Below, piece after piece: positions 31,283 to 42,980 of a stretch of 64,000 nt of DNA (within the stretch, counting starts at the first letter, position 1; every line of letters starts with the position of its first letter). Source of the DNA: Dromiciops gliroides. Its lineage: Eukaryota; Chordata; Mammalia; Microbiotheria; Microbiotheriidae. A program made the translations under genes and the position numbers. The stretch spans positions 81,475,327 through 81,539,326 of the forward strand of contig NC_057861.1 in the NCBI RefSeq assembly GCF_019393635.1, in the 5' to 3' direction. Under the pieces are notes generated by a model. It had not been told where the DNA came from. It did not search any database and was given only the letters and a program-made list of their open reading frames with translations.

Positions 31283-31833
31283 TACTTAGTGAAGAAATCA
31301 AAGAGTCAGAAATGGAACCCAGAAATAGGGTTTGTGGGGGAGAAGGGGAAAGTATTAGAAGGGTTGGAAGAATGAGAAGTGGTGAGGAAGTGATTAGTTG
31401 ATAGTTAAAACCAAAGGGAAGGTCCTTGGCATTCAAGGGTGTCACCCTGCTTTTAATTAAAATACTAGTATTATTAATAAAATTACTAATTACCCAGAAA
31501 AAACTGAAGGGAATATCCAAAAAAGGATGAAACACCAATTTGAAGGGATGTCAAAGGGCAAAAGAACCTCCCAAGAGGTACTCAAGGCTGAGATGAGTCC
31601 AACTATGGGTTAGAAGGCTGAAGGTCAGGGGTGGTAATGGAGATTTTGGAGGGTTCCTAGACTAACTCTTGACTGAGGAAGATACCCCTTACAAGATCTG
31701 CACTAAGTGTTTATCTGGCCTCACCTTGAAGACCTGTAGTTACTAGGGACTTATTACCTTCAGTACTAAGGAACAAGGAAGCTGATCTGAAGGAAGGTAA
31801 GAAATTGTTCAAAGTATCCACTGAGGACAGGAG
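31283..31833. other. Gene-free DNA
   Basis: No clear repeat or exon. A short open frame at 31233-31538 (minus) has no recognisable domain. Confidence 0.4.
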
Positions 31834-32100
31834 AAGGGAGTGGGTTAGAGTGCTGGTCCTGGAGTCAGAAAAACCTGAGTTCAAATCTGGCCTCAGACAC
31901 TTACTAGCTGTGTGACCCTGGGCTAGTACTTCCTGTGTCTGCCTCAGTTTCCTCATCTGTAAAATAGAGATAATAACAAAAATCACCAATCTCCCAGGGT
32001 AGTTGTCAGGATTGAGTGAGATAATATTTGTAAAGCACTTTGTAAACCTTAAAGTGTTATGTCAATGCAAGCCAGCAGCAACAGCATTAATATTATTGTG
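31833..32100 (+). repeat. Marsupial MIR/CORE-SINE, sense
   Basis: ggttagagtgctggtcctgg, gagttcaaatctggcctc, tcatctgtaaaatagag, ggtagttgtcaggattgag, and gtaaagcactttgtaaacc. Confidence 0.85.
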
Positions 32101-32400
32101 ATTATACAATAATATTAATTGCAAGGGCAATTTAAGATAAAAGGATTTATAGGTAGTGAGGTTTGGGGAAGACCCAAATGTGTTACCAGGAAAGAATGTG
32201 AAATGTCCAGATTTTTTATGGAAATTCTGGACAGTTCTTGTCCTAGGATGATTTACAGAGAGAAGACGGACAAAACGACCTCTCTGGGTGGTACTGTGGT
32301 CCTCTGAGCACTTGGTTTCTCAGTATCTCACCAGACAAAGCAAAGGCTGCCATCTCTGAAGTGCTATGAGATTCTTGTGAGTAGAAACTGCAACACAAAT
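32100..32400. other. Gene-free DNA
   Basis: Nothing recognised. Confidence 0.4.
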
Positions 32401-32775
32401 TCCCATTGTTTTAGTACCTCAAGGTTTACAAAGTACTTCCTAAATAATAAGTCTGGGAGAGAGGGAGGACAGATGTAATCAGTTAAGGTTCAGAGATGTG
32501 TCATTACTTGTCCAGAGTCATATAGTTGGTAAATTTGGAGCTAGGAGCCAACGAATCTTCAACTGCAAGTGACCTTAGAGGCCACCTTGTCTAACTCCCA
32601 CCTGCAAAAGAATCTTGCTTCAACAAACCCTAGGAATGGTCATTCAGCCTTTGTTTGAAGACCTCCAGTGAAAGAGAGCTGCTTTCCCCTCAAGTCAGCT
32701 TCAGGTGATTGGGTTATTTTCTTGTTTCAAGCCTAACTCTACCTCTTTGAAATTGCAACCTGCTGCTCCTAGATT
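32400..32775 (-). repeat. Antisense MIR followed by antisense CR1/L3
   Basis: 32405-32560 is a decayed MIR (ggtttacaaagtacttcc). 32570-32775 is CR1/L3 in reverse (cattcagcctttgtttgaag, then ctccagtgaaagagagct, then aattgcaacctgctgctcc). Confidence 0.7.
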
Positions 32776-33000
32776 TCCATTCATTTCTCTTTCCCTCCCC
32801 TCTTTTTTCTCCTCTCCCTTTCCCTTCCTTCCTTCCTTGCTCCCTCCCTCCCTTCCTTCTTTCCTTCTTTCCTCCCTCCCTTTCTCCCTCCCTCCCTTCC
32901 TTCCTTCGTTCCTTCCTTTCCTTCCTTCGTTCCTTCCCCTCTTTTTCCATCCCTTTCCCTTTCTTTCCTCTCTTCTCCTTATCTCCCTTTTCCTTTTTCA
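32775..33000. repeat. (CCTT)n pyrimidine tract
   Basis: About 220 bases of C and T only apart from rare interruptions, with ccttccttcc and ctccctccc units. Long Ser/Pro/Leu and Lys/Arg/Glu open frames through it are artefacts. Confidence 0.95.
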
Positions 33001-33280
33001 TATAATCCTGTTCATCTTGGTTATGTGGGGCAGTATACTCATACCTACCATTCACCTATCTGTTATCCTCTATGTAATGTTCATTGTTATCTTGTTGGAG
33101 GCAAGGCAATGGTGTTACAAGCCTTGCTGCCACAGAGAAACACTGGAAAAATATTTGTTCTGAAAAGATTTGCCTTTGCTTCTACAGTAAAGTCTGGGCA
33201 ATACTAGTAAATGTTTAATAAGTGGCGTGATTATAGAAGTGCTGACTCTCTGTGTGCTGGAGTGAACCCTGACCCACTCA
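33000..33280. other. Gene-free DNA
   Basis: Nothing recognised. Confidence 0.4.
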
Positions 33281-34080
33281 GAAATGCTGATTATTAAATG
33301 TTTATTGTAAGCATTTACATCTCAGAAATCAGCAACACTATTTTTACTGACCACAAACAAATAATAAAAAGAAGGAAAAAACTAGTTAAACCAACCAACA
33401 TATTAACTGAGTCTGATAGTATATGCAATGTTCTATACCCATAGTCCTCCACCTCTTCAAAGGAAGGAGAAATATTTTCTCATCCCCTTTTCAGGGAGAT
33501 GTCATTATAATTGGTCATTATAACCATATGGATAGCTAAGTGGTGCAGTGGATAGAGCACTGGCCCTGAAGTCAAGAAGACCTGAGTTCAAATTTCACTT
33601 CAGAAACTTACTGTGTGACCCTGGGCAAGTCACTTAACCCCAATTGCCTTAAACATTCAGGGCCATTTCCAGTTGTCCTCATATATATCTTGCCACTGGA
33701 CCCAGATGGCTCTGGAGGAGAGAGTGAGGTTGGTGGCCTTGCACAGCTCTCCCTAACTTAAATCCAATTCAGTGCAAGTTATGACATCTCCTCCCGATGT
33801 CATGGTCCTCTTTGAGAATGAAAGACAAACAACAATAATTGTAGAGCACTCAGTCTGATTTTTGTTCTTTTCATATACATTATTGTAGTTATTGTCTATG
33901 CTATTCTTCTAGATCTTCTTCATTCGGCATCAGTTCATATAAGTCTTCCCATCAGACCCTTTTCAAACAAGATTATGTCAGCTTTCTGGTTTCCACATTC
34001 CATGTTGTCTCTGCATTTATGATCCATCAAAGTGCTCCCAGAACTTTTTCAGATGAATTGTTATGTACCTTGTATTGATG
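33280..34080. mobile_element. L1-like element fragments interrupted by a SINE
   Basis: 33380-33525 (aaccaaccaacatattaact, tatgcaatgttctataccc, cctcttcaaaggaaggag) resembles 62640-62740, so both belong to one family. 33840-34060 (cattattgtagttattgtc, ggcatcagttcatataag) is like marsupial L1-like 3' sequence. A SINE occupies the middle. Confidence 0.5.
33530..33838 (+). mobile_element. Composite marsupial SINE with a second, non-poly-A 3' module
   Basis: The SINE head (tagctaagtggtgcagtgg) and body run to ttaaccccaattgcc. They then continue into a separate module: agggccatttccagttgtcc, ccactggacccagatggct, ctgcccttgcaca-like text, gatgtcatggtcctctttg and aatgaaagacaaacaacaa. The ending caacaa recalls RTE-type tails. 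Confidence 0.75.
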
Positions 34081-34107
34081 GAGTTCATTTTTAGAACCCA
34101 AGTGTAA

Positions 34108-34222
34108 AACCATATATATATATATATATATACACACACGCACATACACACTTATAGATACATACATAAATATACATACATATATAATACACACACATAC
34201 ATATACATACATACATATATAT
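34108..34222. repeat. (TA)n/(CA)n/(CATA)n microsatellite
   Basis: A perfect AT run of about 24 bases at 34112-34131 changes to cacacacgcacatacacac and tacatacatatatac units. Confidence 0.95.
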
Positions 34223-34289
34223 GTTAGTGAGAAGGACCTCTGATCACATTAGAATGAAGAATGCCGCCAACAGAGATCATGGTCTATCT

Positions 34290-34575
34290 CTGCCTTTGAA
34301 GATAAGGCCCAGCTGTCTGAGGTACATAGAGATTAAGTGCCTTGCCTGGCTTGAAAGGGGTGGCGTTGTTATGGGGCATAAAGAATGCTCAATCAACAGT
34401 CCAAAGACATGGGTTGAAATCCCAGCTCTGCTGTTTATTACGTACGGGGACCTAGGACAAGTCGATTTTCCTCTGTGTAACTGAGTTTCCTCATCTATAA
34501 GATGAGGGGATTAAACTAGGTGACACCTATAAGAACTGTTCCCTCTCTAAGTCTATGATCCTAAGTATTAGAATC
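34290..34575. repeat. MIR fragments, antisense then sense
   Basis: 34300-34360 antisense (gagattaagtgccttgcc). 34375-34570 sense (acatgggttgaaatccc, ctgagtttcctcatctataag). Confidence 0.6.
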
Positions 34576-34719
34576 AGTTTTGAAGCCAGGTCTATTTGAC
34601 TTGAAGACCAGGACTCTATTCCCTCATGCTGCCTCTGTAAAGTCCCATTAAATGTTATCTTATTAAAACTCAGTCCAGTGGTCTATGCAACATGTTACAT
34701 GACTGTGATGACCATGATC

Positions 34720-35400
34720 AGTCAATCAAGAGGCATTTATTAATCATCTACAATGTACTGATACTATGTGGGAATACAAACACACAAAAAAAGAAAATGG
34801 CCCCTGATACTAGGGAGTTTGTATTCTGTCAGTGGGAGAAAATGTAAATGTATGTAATAATGTAATTGACTCCAAGTAAAGTCAAATATATTTTCCAGGT
34901 GCTGTGCTAAGCTCTAGAGATACAAAGAATGACAAAAATCCAGTCCCTGTGCTCCAGCAGCTCCCATTCTAATGGGGGAGACAACATGAAAATGACTATA
35001 TATAAACAAGGTATATACAGAATAAATTGGAGGTGATCTTAGAGGGAAGAAGACGCTACCATTAAGGGGTATAAGGGAAGATTTCTTGTAGAAGGTGAGA
35101 CTTTAGCTAAGACTTGAAGGAAGCCAGAGAAGACAAAAGGTGGCAATGAAGAGGGCTAGTATTCTGGGAATGGGGGACAACCAGCAAAAAGACATGGAGC
35201 CAGGAGATGAAGTCTTGTGTGGGAAGGAGGCCAGTGTTGCCCATTGTAAAGTACTTAGAGAGGAGTAAAATTGAAGGAGAGTGGGAGACTAGGAAGGGGA
35301 CAAGTAATGAAGGGTGTTAAAAACCAAACAGAGACTTTGACATTTGATCCTGTGGGTGACAGGGAGCCACTGGCACTGGCTGAGCTGGGGGTGGGGTAGG
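34720..35400 (-). mobile_element. LINE2 3' region, antisense
   Basis: Starts caagaggcatttattaatc and continues gtgctgtgctaagctctag, ccattctaatgggggagac, gacttgaaggaagccag, gaatgggggacaacca, to gacagggagccactggc. It is split into two partly overlapping L2 tails near 34880. Confidence 0.85.
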
Positions 35401-36310
35401 GTTGGTGTGTAACATGAATCAGACCTGCCCTTGTGTCCACTGCTCTTTGTGCTACACTCTGCCATCTTTCCCACTCTGCTTCTCTGTGCTATCTTTTCCA
35501 AAGATACTGCTCACTCTTAGGTGGCAACAGCAGGGTTTTATAAAGGTTTATTTAGAGCTGAGGGATCTCATTAGGGCATTGCTGGTTGCCAAGGGACCTT
35601 CCTATTGAGATTATGGGACAGCCTAAGCAGCAAATCCCATTGGGAATGCACTTTGAGATCTCTATGAACAAAGATGCTCCTCCTTCTTGGCTAATGGGAG
35701 AGAAGCTACACTGAGACCTAATCAGATCTTCCTGGGGACTCCAGGAGGGATGGTCAGGGTTAAGGAGTAACCTTCCCTCTTAAACTGTAGGGATAGAAAG
35801 ATGGCAAGTACCCTTGAAAAAGCTCGCTGAAATTTCTTTTGCTCTCTCATCAAAGGAGGTCCAGAAGTCTAGAGAGGCTTGACACGTTCTTGGTGGGTAG
35901 GTTCCCCTTAACTCAGATCACTGGTGGACAGAAGCATCACATCCTCTGCCCTCAGTGTCCAGAACATAAGGACTGTGTGAGAGGGAGAGTGGAGAGAATT
36001 TTGTCCCCTCTCCCTGGTTGCTGGGAGACCCTTATAATCCCACCCCCAGCCTCAGCTATGCTTTGTAGAGGATGTTAAAGAGTCTGTGGGTGGCCCAGGC
36101 AATGGACAGGGAAGGGGGAGACTGGATTATAAAGTCCATGTCTGACAATTAGCAGAGAGAGGACTGAGAGAACAGGGATGTACTGGTATAGTGGGAGAAA
36201 GAGCAGCAGTGGGAGTGGAGGCTGGGAGTGGGGAAGAATCCTCCGAGGTCATTGCAGCCATCACTTTCTAAGGTCTTAGCAGAGTTCCCCCAAGTCTAGT
36301 CTAGGATTCA
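35400..36310. other. Gene-free, repeat-poor DNA
   Basis: About 900 bases without a recognised repeat or exon. Overlapping short frames have no family resemblance. Confidence 0.4.
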
Positions 36311-36490
36311 AGAATCATAAAATGTCAGAACTGTAAAGGACCTTAGATATCATTAGGTTCCATTTTCTTGTTTACGGTGGAGGAAGGTGAAGCTCAGAGA
36401 AGGGGAATGATTTGTTCAGTCACAAAGGGGAAACACTAGGTCTAGAAGCCAATCCAGTGCTCCAGTCCAGCACTCTCACTGAACCCTGAT
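36310..36490 (-). repeat. MIR-type SINE, antisense
   Basis: aatgtcagaactgtaaagg, gaggaaggtgaagctcag, ccagtgctccagtccagc. Confidence 0.65.
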
Positions 36491-36569
36491 GCCTCTCCAA
36501 AGCTTTCTTATCATGATGTACCCCAGACCCTCACCTCTGCCCCAACTCCCTCTCACTCATGACTATGAG

Positions 36570-36890
36570 AGTGCAACGAAAACAGAAATGAATCAGACAC
36601 AAAGAAAGAGAAGGAGAGACAGAGGGAGAGACACAGACAGGGAGGGAGGGAAGAAGAATAGTGAAATAGACACATACAAATGCAGATGCAGGGGAGACAA
36701 AAAGACAGAGACAGACTGACCAAGGAGACAAGGAGAGAGACAGATAGACAAATAGACACAGAGAAAGAGAGGGAAGGAGGGAGAATAGTGAAACAGGCAC
36801 ATACAAATGAAAATATAGACAGATAGACTGACAGAGACAAGTAGACAGAGAAGAAAGAGACAGACAGACAAATATGTCTACTCTGGAGAT
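36570..36890. repeat. Degenerate GAGACAGA tract
   Basis: About 320 bases of gagacagaca, aagagagggaagg and similar units. Long Ser/Leu/Cys-rich minus-strand frames are artefacts. Confidence 0.9.
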
Positions 36891-37415
36891 TCTTGAATAC
36901 TGGAAATAGCCTCTTCTCACCTATCTGTTCCCTCCCTCCTTCGTCGACTTCAGTTATATTGTTCCTAAAACCCTGTCTTCTCCAGGGTGTTTTCCTGTTG
37001 AATCACAGCTCAGAGAAGGAAAATTATTTGTTCAGAATCATAAAGGTGCAGTACTAGGTCTAGGACCCTGGTCACATAGCTCCCAGTCCAGTGCTCTCAC
37101 TGTGAAAACAAGGGGAAATTGAAGGTTGTTCTTAACCTAGTCTCTCCCTACCCAGACTGGTCACATGAGAAACTCTCTCTCCCTCCCCAGCCCTCAACTT
37201 GTAAGCAAGGTTCCTGATTTCCATGTCCATTTATTTAGGGGCCACCCTTAAATGTCTGTCCTATTGCTGTGTGTGTCTCTGTGTCTTTCTCATGTCAAGA
37301 AACCTCTAAGGGTGAGGACTGTGTCAAGATGGGTTGGGGAGAGAGAAAGGAAGGGACACAGTAAGGATGGTAAGTAAGGTGGTAATCACAATAGAGAGGT
37401 ATTAAAGTATTCCTG
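36890..37415. other. Gene-free DNA with an antisense MIR scrap
   Basis: A scrap at 36995-37110 (cagctcagagaaggaaaat). The rest is not recognised. Confidence 0.45.
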
Positions 37416-37680
37416 AGAGTGATGAGAATGATGGTGACGATGATGTTGGTGATATTGGTGGTACTGGTGCTGGTAATGATGATGGCATAGTAACAATCAT
37501 GATGATTTTGGTGATATTGCCTTTGGCAATAGAGATATTGGTAAGAATGGTGGATGTGATGGTAATAATAGTGAGGGTGATAATGGTAATGATGTTTGGT
37601 TATTATGACCTTGATGATAATGGTGGTAGTGGTGATGGTGGTGATGCTAATTATGGTTACTTTAATGATGATGGAGACTA
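37415..37680. repeat. Imperfect GAT/GGT trinucleotide-rich tract
   Basis: About 265 bases of gatgatggtgatg-like text rich in Met/Val/Asp codons in all frames of one strand. It is a decayed trinucleotide minisatellite. Confidence 0.85.
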
Positions 37681-38240
37681 GACTGTCAGCTCTCTATATC
37701 TGAATGTTCCACAAAGAGAGTATCTTCCAATATACACAGCCTCCTTGAGGCAAACTTCCCTTTTCTCCCCAACTTAGAATGTGCTTCCAGGAACAACTCA
37801 TGGTCAGGGGAATCTTCAAATGAGGGCAGAAGCAACTGAATTCTTGGACACTTAGTCCTTTTGCCTAGTCCCCTGGGTATGTGGCCTTCTTTGAGCAAGG
37901 TCTCACAAGGCAATCTGAGCAGCCGGAGAAGAAAAGAATTGGATCCTTGTTTATGGAAGGAACCCAATTTCCTCAGATTCAAAGGGGAAACAGAGGGAGT
38001 GATAGAATGTTAATTAAGGACATTTCTCTGTAACTATCCCTGTCTCTGCTCCCCCAATCTCTCCTCCTACATTCCCAGCCCAGATGCTGTGGGGCCCTAG
38101 GCAGGAACTGCCAGATTTAGCAGAAATCCCAAGACATCTGTTCTTTCCAACACACCCTAGTTCCCTTAGTACTTAGGGGTTCAAGACTAACTCACCAAGA
38201 TCAAATAATCTTGGGATAAGACCCAGGCCCTTTCTAGAAT
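37680..38240. other. Gene-free DNA
   Basis: Nothing recognised. A 98-codon minus-strand frame at 37686-37982 has no known domain. Confidence 0.4.
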
Positions 38241-38660
38241 AAAAGGATCTCAGAGCTGGCAAGGACCTCAGAAGGCATCTATTCTAATTCATATGTGAGA
38301 AATCACCTCCATAATATTCCCTGACATGTCATCATTGAATTTCTCTTTGCAGACCTCCAGTGATAGTAACTTACCACTTTATGAGGCAATTCATTCCACT
38401 TGTGGACATCTTGAATTATTAGAAAGCCATACATTACGTCCGACTATTCTCTGCAATTTCCACTTAGTAGAGGGAGTGAATCTAAGAACAATGGATCTCC
38501 AAGAGGCCACTTTATTCAAGTCTCTGCCTTGCTGCAAGAGAATTCTGAAGATGAACTGAAATTAACTTGGACATCTACTCCAAGGTCTCCCGGTCCCATA
38601 GATAAATTATTTCCCAAGACTGATATAAAATTCCTCCTACTGTCTCTGAAAACATACAGT
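38240..38660 (-). mobile_element. CR1/L3 LINE 3' region, antisense
   Basis: tctcagagctggcaagg, tgcagacctccagtgat, ggcaattcattccacttg, ttgaattattagaaagcc, then tctctgccttgctgcaag. Confidence 0.7.
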
Positions 38661-38870
38661 GTCATCCTCAGGAAGGGTAGAAGGAATCTGAACTCTCTCT
38701 AGTTGATGGAGTCTGCTATAGACCGGTCTCATAAGACAGATCAGCAGGGGTGGAGGAAGATAATTGTCTGCATGCCCAAGTGGTCATGATTCTGAATCTT
38801 AGCTTTCACACTCTGCAGATGCCTCTACCCTACAGCCCTCTTTTACTACTATTGGTGGGTCCCTGGTCCA
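38660..38870. other. Gene-free DNA
   Basis: Nothing recognised. Confidence 0.4.
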
Positions 38871-39435
38871 CCTCCTTTTCATGTCCCCAGGCCAGGAATG
38901 CTCACTTCACTCCTGATTTCACCTGTTAGTCATGGGACTTCCCCACCTTCTACTCAATAGCCTTCTCACCTTGCAGATGCTTTATTGTCCTGATTGGTGA
39001 GTTAACTTGTCCTTATTCCCTCTCCAGTTTCCCTCATTAGAATGGGGCTGACTTTTTTTTTTGCTTATATATGCATGCCCAATGCTTATCACTGTGCCTG
39101 GAACTTAATAACTAAATAATATGCCTGTTTATCCATCTGCCTCTGTTGTTGACTGGGATAGTAGATGGAATGCTAGGCCTGGAGTGAGGAAGACATGAAT
39201 CCAACAAATCCAGCTTTCAACATTTACTAGTTGTATGACTTTGAGCAAATAACTTAACCTTTGCCTGCCTCAGTTTCCACAATTATCAAATGGGGATACT
39301 AATAGCACCTACCTCCCATGGTTGTTGTGAAGATCAAATGAAAAAATATTTGTCAGTGCTTAGTACAATGCCTGGCTCACTTTAGGACCTTAACAAGTGC
39401 TTGCTTGCTTCCTTTGTTCCTTCCTGTCAGAACAC
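38870..39435 (+). repeat. L2 3' end and MIR/CORE-SINE, sense
   Basis: 38870-39130 is L2 (gaatgctcacttcactcc, gtgcctggaacttaataac). 39145-39435 is MIR-like (gatagtagatggaatgct, tttgcctgcctcagtttcc, tagcacctacctcccatgg). Confidence 0.75.
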
Positions 39436-39564
39436 CTTATAAATTCTATAATGGCCTGTTGATGCCTGGTAGATTAGGAAGAGCCCTAGGCTGGGAGTCA
39501 TGAGACTTGAGTCTGAGTTCAGGCTCTGCAGATGATTCAGTGTTGTTAGGTATCTAACCACACA

Positions 39565-39566
<2 letters not shown>

Positions 39567-39592
<26 letters not shown>
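39567..39592. repeat. (CA)13 microsatellite
   Basis: A perfect CA run. Confidence 0.95.
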
Positions 39593-39594
<2 letters not shown>

Positions 39595-39595
<1 letters not shown>

Positions 39596-40035
39596 TTCTG
39601 GTACTGTCTGATGAGTCCATTGACTTATCCCTAAGTATACTTTGTTCTTTCCAGAAAGTACTGAATTCACCAATGAGATGTCTAATCTGTCTCCAAAGCA
39701 CAAATACTCCTTGTCTCCAAAGCACAAATACTCCTCATGCTTGGAGTCTCAGTTTAGTCTCTTGTCTTCCACTAGTCCCAGTCCCTGTTCCTTCTATGTT
39801 CTAAACTCTTTCAGACACTCACACCTCAAAAGACTAAAAATGCATTTTGGGAATCTACATCCAAAGTCACCCCCCCCACCCCCACACACAACACATACAC
39901 ACTCGACTTGGAGCTAATTCACACTCACTTTTGTGGCACCCCACTAAGGCCCTGTACCCAATTTACAACTCCCACAACTACTTGAGTGCCTAGCCTAGCT
40001 TGCCATAACCTTTCCAATTATATAACCAAGAAGTT
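39595..40035. other. Gene-free DNA with a 24-base tandem duplication
   Basis: The unit tgtctccaaagcacaaatac plus tcct occurs at 39688-39711 and again, identical, at 39712-39735. A C-run follows at 39871-39882. No gene. Confidence 0.6.
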
Positions 40036-42425
40036 TACTTACTAGTCAGTAAATATTCACTAAGTGCTTACTACATATAAGACACTAAGTGAAGCAGCGG
40101 GGACAAAGAGGAAGGCAAAAGACAGTTTGGGCCCTCAAGCAGCTCATGTTCCAATGGGGGAGACTACCTGCAAACAAGTATGCCCATACAAGATACATCT
40201 AGTAAACAGGGGGTGACCTCAGAGAGAAAAGATACAGAGTTCAGAGATGGAGTGTCATGTGGAAGGAACAGCAAGGAGACCAATGTTGCTGGATTGGAAA
40301 GTACTTGGAGAAGAGTAAGGTACAGGAAGCCTGGAAAGGTAGGAAGGAGGCAGGTAGTGAGTGGCTTTCACAGCCAAATGGAGGGTTTTCTATTTGATTT
40401 TTTTTTTGAGGAAATGAGGGTTAAGTGACTTACCCAGGGTCACACAGCTAGTAAGTGTCAAGTGTCTGCGGCTGGATTTGAACTCAGGTCCTCCTGAATC
40501 CAGGGCTGGTGCTTTATCCACGGTGCCACCTAGCTGCCCCTCTATTTGATTGTTGAGGTAAGTAGGGAGCCACTGGAGTTTACTTATTAGGGTGAGTTGA
40601 GATGGTTACATCAGTACTTTAGGAAGATCATGTTGGCAGTTCAGTGGAAGATGGACCAGAATGGGAAGAAACTTGATGGATAGAGATCAGCCAGAAGGCT
40701 ATTGGTAGTCCAGACATGAGGTAATAAAGACCTTGGAATAGGATCGTGCAGCATATGAGCAAAGCAGAATTGAAGTAGCTCAAAAGAAATGTGAGACATA
40801 CAAATATAGATATTCCAGCCCCAATGTTCACATGGACTATTTGTACCCAACCTGTGGTAGTCTTCTGAGCTCATATTAATTTGATCAGCCACTGTCAGAC
40901 ACACTGTACCTTGACTCCAACATAGTGATGTCATTTTGGTTCTCTTCAAGAATGAAGGACAACTGACCAATAAAGACTTTAACCAATGTGGCAGCTGTGC
41001 AAGTGGAGAGAAGACATAAACACAAGATATCATGAAGGTAGAAATGACAAGACTTGGCAACAAATTGGATATGTGAAGTGAGTGCAGGTGAAGTAAGGAT
41101 GACACTGAGTTTGCAAGCTTAGGTGGCCAGGAGGATTGTGGGGTCCTCAAGAATAATTGTGGAGATTAAAACGAGGGTTTGGGGAAAAGATGAGTTCAGT
41201 TTTGGACATATTGAATTTAAGATATCTATGGAATATCTATCTAGTTTCAGATGTCCAATTGGCAGTTGGATAAATAAGACTGAGTGTCAGTAAAATAAAT
41301 AGGTCTAAGAATCTTCTGCAAAAAGATAATTATTATATCTATGGGAGCTGATAAAGATAGTATGGTATAGTATAGAGATAGTATAGAAGAAGATAGTATA
41401 GATAGTATATGAGATAATATATGATATTATGTAGTTTGATAGTGTATGAGATAATATAGAGGGAAAAGAAAAGAGGACCCTGGACAGGGCCTTGGCGGAC
41501 ACCTACAGTTAATGAGCATGATATGGAGAAAGATCCAGCAAAGGAAACTGAAGAATAGTAGTCAGACATATAGGAGGAGAACTAGGAGAGAGCCAAGTTA
41601 CAAAAACCTAGAGAAAAGAGTTTCTAGGAGAAGAGGGTGACCAATAGTATCAAAAGTTGCAGAGAGGTCAAGAAGAATGAGGATTGAGAAGAGGCCATCA
41701 GACTTGGCAATTAGAGATCTTTGGTAATGGTGGAGGGAGCAATTTCAGTGGAATGATGAGGTTAAAGCCAGACTGCAAAAAGTTTGGGAAAGAATGAGAG
41801 GAAAGGAAGTGGAGGCACCAATGAAAGACCATTTTCTCAAGGAGTTTAACCCCAAATGGGAGAGAATCTTAGGAAAATAGCTATATGTGATCTTCCATCA
41901 TCATGGGGATGGTTGGACCAAGGTAGGCTTTTTTAAGGATGGAGGGGTCATGACCCTGGCTATAGGCAGTAGGGAAGCAACCTACAGACAGGAAGAGATG
42001 GAAGGTCAGTGAGAGAGCTGGAAGGCTTGAGAGCCAATCTTCTGGAGAAGGAAGGATGGGAGGGGAGCATGGGTGCAAAAAGAGGAGTTTGTCTTGACAA
42101 GTAGAAGGGACTGCCTTTTCTTGAGAATCAAGATTAAAGGAGGAGATAGTAAGGGAAATCATTTGAGTGATATAGGAGGAGGAGGAGGAGGAGGAGGAGG
42201 AGGAGGAGGAGGGGAAGAGAGGGAGCACATGGCAAATGGGATAAAGTTTTTCAGTAAAATAAGAAGCCAGGTTCTTGACTCAGAGGGTGGGGAGACAGGG
42301 TGCCGTAGGAAGTTTGGGGAAGGAGGGAAAGGTTTGGAATAGCCAATGTGGTGAGTGGGATAGTGAATCAAATAGACAGGTTTAAAAATACTTGGTTAAG
42401 GTTATGTAACAGAAATCTCCGGTGG
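40035..42425 (-). mobile_element. Large LINE2 copy, antisense, including reverse-transcriptase remnant
   Basis: The longest L2 in the window, about 2.4 kb. From 40040 the 3' end appears in reverse (tattcactaagtgcttac, ccaatgggggagactacc, gtagggagccactggag). Between 41460 and 41530 the minus strand encodes VGVRQGPVQGPLFFSLY, a damaged form of the GVPQGS...LLFSLY block. It is interrupted by a SINE at 40400-40540, a TAGTA-rich expansion at 41355-41470, and a (GGA)n run at 42175-42213. All frames are broken. Confidence 0.85.
40400..40540 (-). mobile_element. Marsupial tRNA-derived SINE, antisense, 11-base target-site duplication
   Basis: ttttttttgaggaaatgagg, cacacagctagtaagtgtc, cacctagctgcccc. 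tctatttgatt flanks it at 40389-40399 and 40541-40551, within the L2. Confidence 0.95.
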
Positions 42426-42830
42426 ACCTTGTGGGCACAGTTTCATGACTTTCTCCAGTTCTTTTCAAAACCAGTCGAGTAGGAGTAAAGAAGTAGATTG
42501 TGAGAATAATCCGAGGTTGTGGCTTAGAAAGGCATGATCGATAATAAGATAAGAGGGACAAGGTACTATAGTGTAGAGGACAGTATTGAGTTGAACTAGC
42601 TCACCAAAGGGTTGAGATAGGGGAGGGAGAGAGAATGGAAACCCCATTGAGGGTAAGACTATCTTTTTGGTTTGTACTTGTATTCCCAGTGCTTAGCACA
42701 CTACTTGAAACAAAGGAGGTGTTTGATAAATGCTATCAATCGACCTGTCCCAGGGGTCTGGCTGACATACCTTGTTGCTATTTAGGACTACTCACAAATC
42801 ATGGATCATTAAGTCAGAGCTATGACCACT
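42425..42830 (+). repeat. L2 3' tail, sense (about 42640-42755), in gene-free DNA
   Basis: gagggtaagactatctttt, cccagtgcttagcacacta and gtgtttgataaatgctatc mark a sense L2 end just after the antisense copy. Confidence 0.7.
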
Positions 42831-42980
42831 TAGATGTTGCCCATTCATTTTTTCAGATGGTGAAACTGAGGCACAGAGAGGTAATGTGTCTTAGGTAGTA
42901 ATTGGCATAGCCAAGATTGGAAGGCAGGACTTCTAACTCCAAAATCCAGCCTTCTTTCCACTACTCCACACTGCCTAATG
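42830..42980 (-). repeat. MIR-type SINE, antisense
   Basis: ttcagatggtgaaactgagg, cacagagaggtaatgtgtc, ccactactccacactgcc. Confidence 0.8.

Noticed and set aside
32705..33163. 152-codon plus-strand frame
   Set aside because: It passes through a (CCTT)n tract; Ser/Pro/Leu composition is an artefact.
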